Source of the DNA: Flavobacterium kayseriense
GTDB taxonomy: Bacteria > Bacteroidota > Bacteroidia > Flavobacteriales > Flavobacteriaceae
Assembly (NCBI RefSeq): GCF_014305095.1
Contig: NZ_JACRUI010000006.1
Location: forward strand, 1 to 64,000
Reading direction: 5' to 3'
DNA: 64,000 bases
The first letter of the stretch is position 1; each line of letters starts with the position of its first letter. The position numbers and the translations under genes are program-made. This document shows, one piece after another, positions 7,695 to 14,055 of the stretch. The notes below the pieces were generated by a model that saw only the letters and a list, made by a program, of their open reading frames with translations, was not told the origin of the DNA and searched no databases.

Positions 7695-7750
7695 ACAATG
7701 ACGCCTAACTTGTATATAACGTCAAATATATACATCTTTTTTGATGTTTT
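7695..7750 (-). other. attI-like core between integrase and first cassette
   Basis: On the minus strand the integrase stop codon is followed by an AT-rich stretch and then ATACAA-GTTAGGC (core 7709-7703), an exact GTTRRRY. No pairing attC arms flank it, unlike the six attC-like sites. That is what an attI platform would look like. The core is identical to that closing the first cassette at 4647-4653. Assignment rests on position and core only. Confidence 0.55.
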
Positions 7751-9508
7751 TTATCGTCCGCTAAGTTTTTTCTTATTATTTTCATCAACTAAGCGATCTA
7801 ACGGGCTGGCGATTTTGTCTGAAGCTATTTTAGATACATGAGTATAGATCGTAGTGGTTTTGATACTAGCATGTCCTAAAAACTTCTGAATATATCTTAT
7901 ATCAGTGCCACTCTCCAGTAAGTGTGTTGCAAAGCTGTGACGCAACGTGTGAACCGTGGCTTTCTTTTCTAGACCTGATTTTTTTAAGGCTTGTCTCATT
8001 ACAGATCTCGCACTTCCTGTGCTGTAGGGCTCGCCAGCAAATTGCCCTTCAAAAACGTATTTGTTGGGTTGGTACAGCTTCTTGTATATCTCTAACGAGT
8101 TAACGATCGAGTAGGGCAACATAACCATTCGGTCTTTTTTGCCCTTTGCATTTTTAATATGTATTTTGTGTTCTGAGAATAAAATATCTCTCCATTCTAA
8201 GGTAACAATCTCACTCACTCGAAGGCCTGCACCATAACCTATCAGTAACAGCAACTTATGTTTAGGATTATCGACCGCCCTAAAAATCTCCAAACACTCT
8301 TCCATGGTTAGTACTACCGGAAGCTTCTTCTCGAATTTTGGTCGCGGGAGTTTAAGTTCAAAGCCTTTTTGATGTTCTATTTGCTGATAATAAAATAGTA
8401 AAGCATTCACCATACTATGTCCTGATGCTGCCGAAAGTCCACGTTCCATAAGGGAAGCAAGGTATTTTATAATTTCTTTTTGAGTAATCGTGTGCGGATC
8501 TCGGAACTGATGATCACGTAAAAATTTTAAAAACGAACTCGTATACGTGCGCATCGTTGAGCTACTGTAATTAAGCGCTAAGATAGTGTCTATAAGTAAC
8601 GAAACATATTCGTGCGCTGCCTCTGGCACTTGATTAAAAAGTTGTTCCTTAGTTTTGCGCAAATCCAATTGTTTGCGGTTGGGTAAATTTTGTTTGAGCA
8701 AATATCCCTTGGGCAGTTGGTTACTCACCAGAACATTATTCGGTTCAAATTGCATAAGTATCGCTTCATAAACACTAGGGGTTGCCGGAAGTAAGTAGCA
8801 GTTCTTGATGGTGCTAAATCGTACCATCGAAAATCGTTTTATTTTTTCCCGTAAAACAAGGTACGCAGGCATGTAAACCTCAATCCATTTTGAGTCCTCA
8901 GGGTGTACTTTGACCACGATAGTCTCACCTTGAAAACTCGATTCGCTTTTGTAAAAATCATTTTCCGGAAAAAAAGAAGGTACAGCTATGATATTTTCAA
9001 CTTTTGCCTGAACCTCTGCTTGACGCAAAACCATATATACCTTGTAATTTGCATTCCAATACACTCCTTTTGTAGCGAGTAATTGTTTGCATATAGACTG
9101 ATGGTACGGCATCTTAAAAACCCAATATTTACCTAAGTTAGGTAACAATTCTAGACGCAAGGGAGAAACTAACGGCTTATTTGTCGTTATATGTTCAGGG
9201 TTATGCAGCACGGGAGCAACATCTAACTGAAAATCGCTTAAAGCTATGGCTGGAAGGTCACGGCTTATAATAGAGCCGGCCAGCTGTTGCGTCGAATTCG
9301 TTTTGGGGTTTTCAATCACTAAATCAGTAAAGTTTTCACTAATGATCTTATAACTTGCTTTACTATAATCAAAATACCAGCAACGCAGCGATTGACTGTA
9401 TTTACCACCTAGTTTTCTTGCGGTAGTAATACGAGCTGTGTCGTACTTAAAAAAAAGTCCGATTCGGTCTGCATCGCGATGCCATATCTTTTTTACAATG
9501 ATCTGCAT
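7751..9508 (-). CDS. Tyrosine recombinase with triple-repeat N-terminal extension, probable cassette integrase
   Basis: This 585-residue protein has a full tyrosine-recombinase domain at about 300-575: R430 (GLRVSE), K455, H520-xx-R523 (HTLRHSFATHLL), H546 (LGH) and nucleophile Y555. The tail SPLDRL (568-573) also ends many IntI proteins, but the long IntI-specific insertion before HxxR is missing. Residues 300-385 are the SAM-like core-binding domain. The first 260 residues hold three diverged repeats of about 55 residues (near 5-60, 118-175 and 200-255), each with a W/Y-rich pattern like '.yWvfkmPy...i...l...kgvyWn..yk.Y'. These may form small DNA-binding modules. The gene lies at the end of the cassette array, in the same direction as its first genes. 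Confidence 0.88.
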   Translation of the reverse strand: MQIIVKKIWHRDADRIGLFFKYDTARITTARKLGGKYSQSLRCWYFDYSKASYKIISENFTDLVIENPKTNSTQQLAGSIISRDLPAIALSDFQLDVAPVLHNPEHITTNKPLVSPLRLELLPNLGKYWVFKMPYHQSICKQLLATKGVYWNANYKVYMVLRQAEVQAKVENIIAVPSFFPENDFYKSESSFQGETIVVKVHPEDSKWIEVYMPAYLVLREKIKRFSMVRFSTIKNCYLLPATPSVYEAILMQFEPNNVLVSNQLPKGYLLKQNLPNRKQLDLRKTKEQLFNQVPEAAHEYVSLLIDTILALNYSSSTMRTYTSSFLKFLRDHQFRDPHTITQKEIIKYLASLMERGLSAASGHSMVNALLFYYQQIEHQKGFELKLPRPKFEKKLPVVLTMEECLEIFRAVDNPKHKLLLLIGYGAGLRVSEIVTLEWRDILFSEHKIHIKNAKGKKDRMVMLPYSIVNSLEIYKKLYQPNKYVFEGQFAGEPYSTGSARSVMRQALKKSGLEKKATVHTLRHSFATHLLESGTDIRYIQKFLGHASIKTTTIYTHVSKIASDKIASPLDRLVDENNKKKLSGR

Positions 9509-9821
9509 AATAGAAATATAGAGCCACTAAAATACTAATTTATTTACAAAAAAACAGAAAGTATATCGCTTTTTTTTGATGAGCAGGAAATGGTTTGCTA
9601 TTGCAAAAGTGCATTGGTTTAGGAACAGCATTTTTGTTCGTAACAGCAACGCAGGATGCAACTGCCAAAAAACTATTTTATAATTTTTCGCCGAAGCACA
9701 GAATCAGCTATTACTAATCCTGAATAGTAAAAGTAATTTTTTACAAGAAGATAGAAGCAATTTCACTTAATGCAGCAAAAAGGAGGGTAGATTGAGATTT
9801 TTTGTGATTCGAAACCATTTT
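9509..9821. other. Intergenic, no gene seen
   Basis: This is AT-rich upstream DNA of the integrase. Any integrase promoter must lie at the left end (about 9509-9560), where the minus strand reads ctatatttct just before the ATG. I see no coding frame, RNA gene or attC-like arm in the rest. Confidence 0.5.
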
Positions 9822-9945
9822 ACGCTACTGCAAAAGGGTTTTGCGTGAAGGATGGAGGCTTTGTCTGAGCTCTCCCGTTTTTTACGGGAAGCGAGCGCCG
9901 AGAGCCTGACGCTACTGCAATGAAATGGAAGTACCGACACGCTCA
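9822..9945. repeat. Interspersed repeat, copy 1
   Basis: The element starts and ends around the direct repeat ACGCTACTGCAA (9822-9833 and 9909-9920). It contains the hairpin cccgttttttacggg and continues with tgaaatggaagta and a cacgc tail. A nearly full copy lies at 12292-12412 and a partial one at 12088-12165. Its small reading frames only translate the repeat. Confidence 0.85.
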
Positions 9946-10075
9946 AATAAACAAAATCAGGAATCATGAGTAAATGTCTTTGGTTTCCAGACGATTTTAC
10001 GGATTAGTAGTCACAAGGTGTGAATTACATAACTTAATAAACTTGCAGCATAAGAGATAAGGGATAAAGCAAACC

Positions 10076-10083
10076 TAAATTTG
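10076..10083 (+). promoter_or_regulatory. -7 box of the ice-binding protein gene
   Basis: TAAATTTG matches the flavobacterial -7 consensus TAnnTTTG exactly and lies 39 bp before the ATG. No good TTG box sits at the expected distance upstream, so the promoter may need an activator. Confidence 0.45.
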
Positions 10084-10122
10084 TAATGTGATAATAATTA
10101 AACATCACAAAAACAAACATAA

Positions 10123-11199
10123 ATGAAAATTAAAAACCTATTAGTAGCCCCTGCAATTGCAATGGTTATTTTTTTTACGAGCTGTTCTAGTGACAACACT
10201 ACAGAAGCAGCTGCACCACCATCAGTAGCTACAACTAGCCCCAGTGTTAGCGCGACAACTGTGGCAAGAAACAAAGTTATTACAGTAAATTTTAGTAAAG
10301 AGATGGATGCCTCATCCATCAATACTTCAACTTTTACACTTAAACAAGCAGGTATAGCCGTTTCAGGAGCAGTATCCTATTCAGGAACGACAGCTACCTT
10401 TACTCCCGCAGCAGTGCTGGCAGCAAACACGTTATACACAGCCACTATAACCACGGGAGCAAGAAGTGCCGACAATGTAGCGCTTGCCGCAAATAAACAA
10501 TGGGAATTTACAACGACCGCAAACGCAACAGCAGGCTTAGCAGCGGTGAGTCTTGGTGCCGCTGGGAACTATGTGATTCTTGCTAAAACAGCGATTAACA
10601 ATGTACCTACTTCTGCAATTACAGGTAATTTAGGGTTAAGTCCAGCAGCAACTTCTTATATTACAGGATTGTCCTTGACTGATTTTACGGGTTATGCTAC
10701 GGCATCACAGGTGACTGGAAAGGTGTATGCAGCAGACATGGTTACGCCAACGTCTGTAAACCTTACAACAGCGGTGCAAAGCATGCTTACAGCCTACACT
10801 GATGCAGCAGGGCGTCCATCGCCTAACTTTTTGAACCTAGGAGCCGGAAACATTGGGGGGCAAACACTAACGCCTGGTTTATATAAATGGGGAACGACAG
10901 TTACGATACCTTCTAATATTACTATTTCAGGATCGCCAGATGATGTATGGATTTTTCAAATATCGGGTGATTTGACGATGAGTGCTGCTACAAGAGTAAC
11001 TTTACAAGGCGGAGCGAAAGCGTCTAATATTTTCTGGCAGGTGGCTGGTAAAGCTACTTTTGGAACTACTTCGCATTTTGAAGGTGTTATTTTATCAATG
11101 ACGGGCATTACTTTTCAAACGGGAGCTTCGTTTAATGGTAGAGCGCTTGCGCAAACTGCTGTAATCCTTGACGGAAATAAAGTGGTGCAACCACAATAA
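10123..11199 (+). CDS. DUF3494 ice-binding lipoprotein with Ig-like domain
   Basis: This 358-residue protein binds ice crystals, limiting recrystallisation or keeping cells near ice. A lipoprotein signal ends at C21 (FFTSC), so the mature protein is anchored to a membrane, probably facing outward. Residues 34-131 form a Big_5 Ig-like domain (ITVNFSKEMDASSI, then WEFTT). Residues 137-358 are the DUF3494 beta-solenoid, with markers GNYVILAKTAI, ITGNLGLSPA, TPGLYKW, WIFQI, FWQVAGKATFGTTSHFEG and FNGRALAQ. The fold is typical of sea-ice bacteria, algae and fungi and is well known for horizontal transfer. Most family members are secreted; here lipid anchoring plus an Ig-like spacer suggests cell-surface display. 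It has its own terminator and lies between copies of an interspersed repeat. Confidence 0.95.
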   Translation: MKIKNLLVAPAIAMVIFFTSCSSDNTTEAAAPPSVATTSPSVSATTVARNKVITVNFSKEMDASSINTSTFTLKQAGIAVSGAVSYSGTTATFTPAAVLAANTLYTATITTGARSADNVALAANKQWEFTTTANATAGLAAVSLGAAGNYVILAKTAINNVPTSAITGNLGLSPAATSYITGLSLTDFTGYATASQVTGKVYAADMVTPTSVNLTTAVQSMLTAYTDAAGRPSPNFLNLGAGNIGGQTLTPGLYKWGTTVTIPSNITISGSPDDVWIFQISGDLTMSAATRVTLQGGAKASNIFWQVAGKATFGTTSHFEGVILSMTGITFQTGASFNGRALAQTAVILDGNKVVQPQ

Positions 11200-11255
11200 A
11201 TACAAATTGCAGTAAAATTTGATACTGAATCTTATAGCGTAATTTGATATAAACT

Positions 11256-11290
11256 AATGAGTCCGATTTAGATTGGGCTCATTTTTTTTT
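11256..11290 (+). terminator. Terminator of the ice-binding protein gene
   Basis: The stem aatgagtcc / gggctcatt (one G-T pair) around a ten-base loop is followed by a run of ten T. Confidence 0.85.
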
Positions 11291-11316
11291 GGGATATAGT
11301 GAACCAACTGATAATG

Positions 11317-11438
11317 TTCTACTACTTGTCTGTTGCGGACTTCGAAGATAAGTTTTTTCGGATAGACGAAAAGACGATATAAAACGAGAACTACACTAAA
11401 TCTTAAATAGCCACAAACCGCTGTTGCTTGTAGTACAA
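11317..11438. other. Decayed attC-like element
   Basis: The centre (about 11356-11400: ttttttcggatagacgaaaa, then aaaacgagaactacactaaa) clearly matches the centre of sites 2 and 3 in the array. Flanking arms are only partly complementary: tactac...tgttgcgg at 11319-11338 against ccgctgttgcttgtagta at 11418-11435. The right core candidate is GTTGCTTGTAGTAC (11423-11436). No mirrored core was found on the far side of the antitoxin gene, so the element looks degenerate. Confidence 0.6.
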
Positions 11439-11695
11439 TTAATCGTAATGATGTCTACATTTCAAAATTTGGATTTCATGATCTATAACCGATAAATTAA
11501 TCGATGTTCAACATTAATTCTTATTGACCAAAATCCAGCATATTTGTGCTTTAAAGCCTCTGGTTTTCCTATTCTTTCAAAAGGATTTCTTGAAATATCT
11601 TTGAGGAGTTCATTTATTTTTTTTACTTTTTTTTTGTCTATTTTTTGCCACTATAAATAATCTTCCCAAGACTCGTCCACAAATACATATTTCAT
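11439..11695 (-). pseudogene. Txe/YoeB-family mRNA endonuclease toxin, inactivated
   Basis: The minus strand from ATG 11695 reads MKYVFVDESWEDYL, then TAG, then WQKIDKKKVKKINELLKDIS and on through KPEALKHKYAGFWS and EHRLIYR. This is clearly a YoeB/Txe toxin, normally about 84 residues. Two lesions are visible. Codon 15, a tyrosine in E. coli YoeB (YLYW), is a stop. Near codon 68 one base is missing; shifting the frame there restores VIDHEIQILKCRHHYD, the conserved C-terminal end with catalytic His and Tyr. It begins 1 bp after the antitoxin stop. Either lesion alone should abolish activity. Confidence 0.9.
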
Positions 11696-11696
11696 T

Positions 11697-11951
11697 TTAG
11701 TCCTCAATTAAGTCTTTAGAAAATGCTTTTCCACTCCTAAATTTTTCAATTGCAGCATATAATCTACTTTCGTTAGTTCTATTCGATAATTCATAATTTG
11801 TTGCCAATAATGAATTATATTCTTCCAGTGAAATAACAATAATTCCCGAATCTTTTCCGAGATTTATAAGTAGAGTTTCAAAGTTGATTGACACTCTATC
11901 AAAATAAGATTTAATATCTTTTCTGAAATCTGAAATAGTTGTGACTACCAT
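11697..11951 (-). CDS. Phd/YefM-family antitoxin
   Basis: This 84-residue antitoxin is read from the ATG giving MVVTTISDFRKDIKSYFD. The frame stays open upstream to 11999, but the earlier part does not fit the family. The N-terminal half is the Phd/YefM DNA-binding and dimerisation fold, with the usual DSGIIVISLEEYNSL segment. The C-terminal tail (ESRLYAAIEKFRSGKAF...) is the toxin-wrapping helix. Such antitoxins neutralise a YoeB/Txe RNase and repress their own operon. The partner toxin just downstream is broken, so this gene is now an orphan and might act as a stand-alone repressor or protect against related toxins. Confidence 0.88.
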   Translation of the reverse strand: MVVTTISDFRKDIKSYFDRVSINFETLLINLGKDSGIIVISLEEYNSLLATNYELSNRTNESRLYAAIEKFRSGKAFSKDLIED

Positions 11952-12087
11952 AATTACTATAATTTGTACAAATTTATGTACAATATTTTGGTTTTTCACG
12001 ATCTCAGCCCAATTATTGCAGGTAATGACGAGTTTCGCTTGCTTGTATTGCTGGACTTTCTATGATGTATTCATTAGACTTTGTTTG

Positions 12088-12165
12088 CCTTCTCCCGTTT
12101 TTTTATGGGAAGCGAGTACCAAGAGCCTGACGCTACTGCAATGAAATGGAAGTAGAGGCACGCCC
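12088..12165. repeat. Interspersed repeat, copy 2 (partial)
   Basis: This copy retains the hairpin (cccgtttttttatggg), the agagcctgacgctactgcaa block and the tgaaatggaagta tail. It lacks the left third present in the other two copies. Confidence 0.8.
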
Positions 12166-12291
12166 AAATAAACAAAAACGCTGTTGCTGTAAAAGTAGGT
12201 TGATGCTTATTTTTAAAAAAAAATAGGTTTGAGGTTAATTTTAAAAGCTGTTGTTGCTTAAGATAATTGCCCTTTTCGAATTTTATTTTGC

Positions 12292-12412
12292 TACTGCAAA
12301 AGGGTTTTGCGTGAAGGATGGAGGCTTTGTCTGAGCTCTCCCGTTTTTTCCGGGAAGCGAGTGCCGAGAGCCTGACGCTACTGCAATGAAATGGAAGTAG
12401 CGACACGCCCAA
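12292..12412. repeat. Interspersed repeat, copy 3
   Basis: This is almost identical to copy 1 from gctactgcaaaagggttttg to the cacgccc tail, and in the same orientation. Copies 1 and 3 therefore form direct repeats around the ice-binding/antitoxin segment. The space between copies 2 and 3 (about 130 bp) shows no gene. Confidence 0.85.
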
Positions 12413-12466
12413 ATAATAAAACTTGAAATTTAAATTTATTTTGAGAATAGAAGGTATAAAGACCGC

Positions 12467-13894
12467 TTAACAATCGGCCATATTAACAGCGATTGCAAGT
12501 CCACCTTCTGAGGTTTCTTTGTATTTGTTGTTCATGTCTTTGGCTGTTTCCCACATGGTGTTTACTACCTTATCTAATGGTACTTTTGCATTTTTGGGAT
12601 CGGTTTCAAGAGCGAGTTCAGCAGCATTGATCGCTTTAATCGCGCCCATAGTGTTGCGCTCGATACAAGGAATTTGCACCAGTCCTCCAATAGGATCGCA
12701 GGTGAGTCCTAGGTGATGCTCCATGGCGATTTCGGCAGCCATTAAAACTTGTTCTGGTGTACCACCCATAAGTTCGCACAGGGCTGCTGCTGCCATCGAT
12801 GAAGAAACGCCAATTTCGGCCTGGCAACCCCCCATTGCTGCTGAGATAGTCGACCCTTTCTTGAAGATGCTTCCTATTTCTCCGGCTACTAATAAGAATT
12901 GCTTAATTTCTTTTTCGCCTGCTTGATGGTTTTCAATGACTAAATAGTACATTAAAACTGCCGGAATCACTCCTGCGCTACCGTTAGTGGGTGCTGTAAC
13001 TACACGTCCTAATGCGGCATTGACTTCGTTTACCGCTAAGGCAAAACAAGAAACCCATTTAAGGATTTGGCGAAATTTTACCTCGGTAGTTCGAATTTCT
13101 TCGAGCCAAGTTTGAGGACTACTATAGTTTGATAATCCAATCAGGTTTTGATGCATATCGAAGGCTCTACGTCGTACATTAAGCCCACCAGGAAGGATTC
13201 CTGAGGTATGACAGCCGATGTACATGCACTCGAGCATGGTATTCCAAATGCGCATTAGTTCGCTATGGATCACATCCTCCGTACGCATGGATTTTTCGTT
13301 TTCGTATACGATCTCTGATATTTTTTTGTTTTCGCTTAGGCAAAAGTCAAGCAGCTCTGTCGCCTTATCAATTTGATACGGAAAAGCACATTTAATAGCA
13401 ATCTTTTTCTTGGCATTGATGCGCTCTTCTTTTACCACGAAACCACCACCAATAGAGTAGTAGGTAGCCGTAAATTTTGCAATAGATTTAGAGTAAGCAG
13501 TAAAAGTCATTCCGTTAGAATGAAACGGAAGAAATTCTTTATTAAAGACAATCGCACTAGCGGGATCAAACGGAATTAAGAATTCGTTCCCAAGTTTTAT
13601 TTGCTTATTTTCTTTGATTGTTTTGATGATACCGTCGATATTCTCAACGGGAATATACTCTGGATCTTGCCCACTAAGTCCTAGCATTACGGCTAGATCA
13701 GTAGCGTGGCCTGTTCCTGTTAAGGAAAGCGAGCCATATAGGTCGATTTTTACTTGATCGATAGTCGAAAGCAGGTTTTTTTTGAGCAACTCAGCAAGGA
13801 ATCGTTCTCCCGCACGCCAAGGCCCAAGGGTATGCGAACTTGATGGTCCAACTCCTATTTTAAGCATGTCAAAAACCGAAATACATTCTTCCAT
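12467..13894 (-). CDS. sdaA: L-serine ammonia-lyase (iron-sulfur type, fused alpha/beta)
   Basis: This enzyme deaminates L-serine to pyruvate and ammonia in the cytosol. The start at 13894 gives [20 protein letters not shown] with the expected SSHT motif just after it and a length of 475 residues. The 17 extra codons up to 13945 are not part of the family. Both halves are present in one chain: the N-terminal beta domain ([13 protein letters not shown]) and the C-terminal alpha domain. The alpha domain has the cluster cysteines in CHTSG, GGCQAE and [16 protein letters not shown] that hold the catalytic [4Fe-4S] centre. It stands alone, with no operon partner, beside the accessory segment. Confidence 0.93.
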   Translation of the reverse strand: MEECISVFDMLKIGVGPSSSHTLGPWRAGERFLAELLKKNLLSTIDQVKIDLYGSLSLTGTGHATDLAVMLGLSGQDPEYIPVENIDGIIKTIKENKQIKLGNEFLIPFDPASAIVFNKEFLPFHSNGMTFTAYSKSIAKFTATYYSIGGGFVVKEERINAKKKIAIKCAFPYQIDKATELLDFCLSENKKISEIVYENEKSMRTEDVIHSELMRIWNTMLECMYIGCHTSGILPGGLNVRRRAFDMHQNLIGLSNYSSPQTWLEEIRTTEVKFRQILKWVSCFALAVNEVNAALGRVVTAPTNGSAGVIPAVLMYYLVIENHQAGEKEIKQFLLVAGEIGSIFKKGSTISAAMGGCQAEIGVSSSMAAAALCELMGGTPEQVLMAAEIAMEHHLGLTCDPIGGLVQIPCIERNTMGAIKAINAAELALETDPKNAKVPLDKVVNTMWETAKDMNNKYKETSEGGLAIAVNMADC

Positions 13895-14055
13895 AGTACA
13901 TTTATTTTGGTTCAAAGATAATTGAATAAAGCAATAAATTGGCACAAAAAAGGCCTAAAACCGTGTATTTGATAGACTTTATTATTTTATTTTCCGTAAT
14001 CTGCAATTAATTCGAAAAAGTAAACAATTGCGATTTAAATAGTAAAGGGCTAAAA

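Noticed and set aside
7751..9508. Classical IntI integron integrase
   Set aside because: The insertion before the HxxR motif that defines IntI is missing and the N-terminus is unlike IntI, so only a functional analogy is claimed.
9767..9967. Small minus-strand reading frame with SALASRKKRESSDKASILHA
   Set aside because: The same peptide appears from the other copy of the interspersed repeat (12074-12412); it is a translation of repeat DNA.
13939..13952. TTGGCAC near the sdaA start as a sigma-54 promoter
   Set aside because: The -12 element is AGGC rather than TTGC, and it points away from sdaA with no plus-strand gene downstream.
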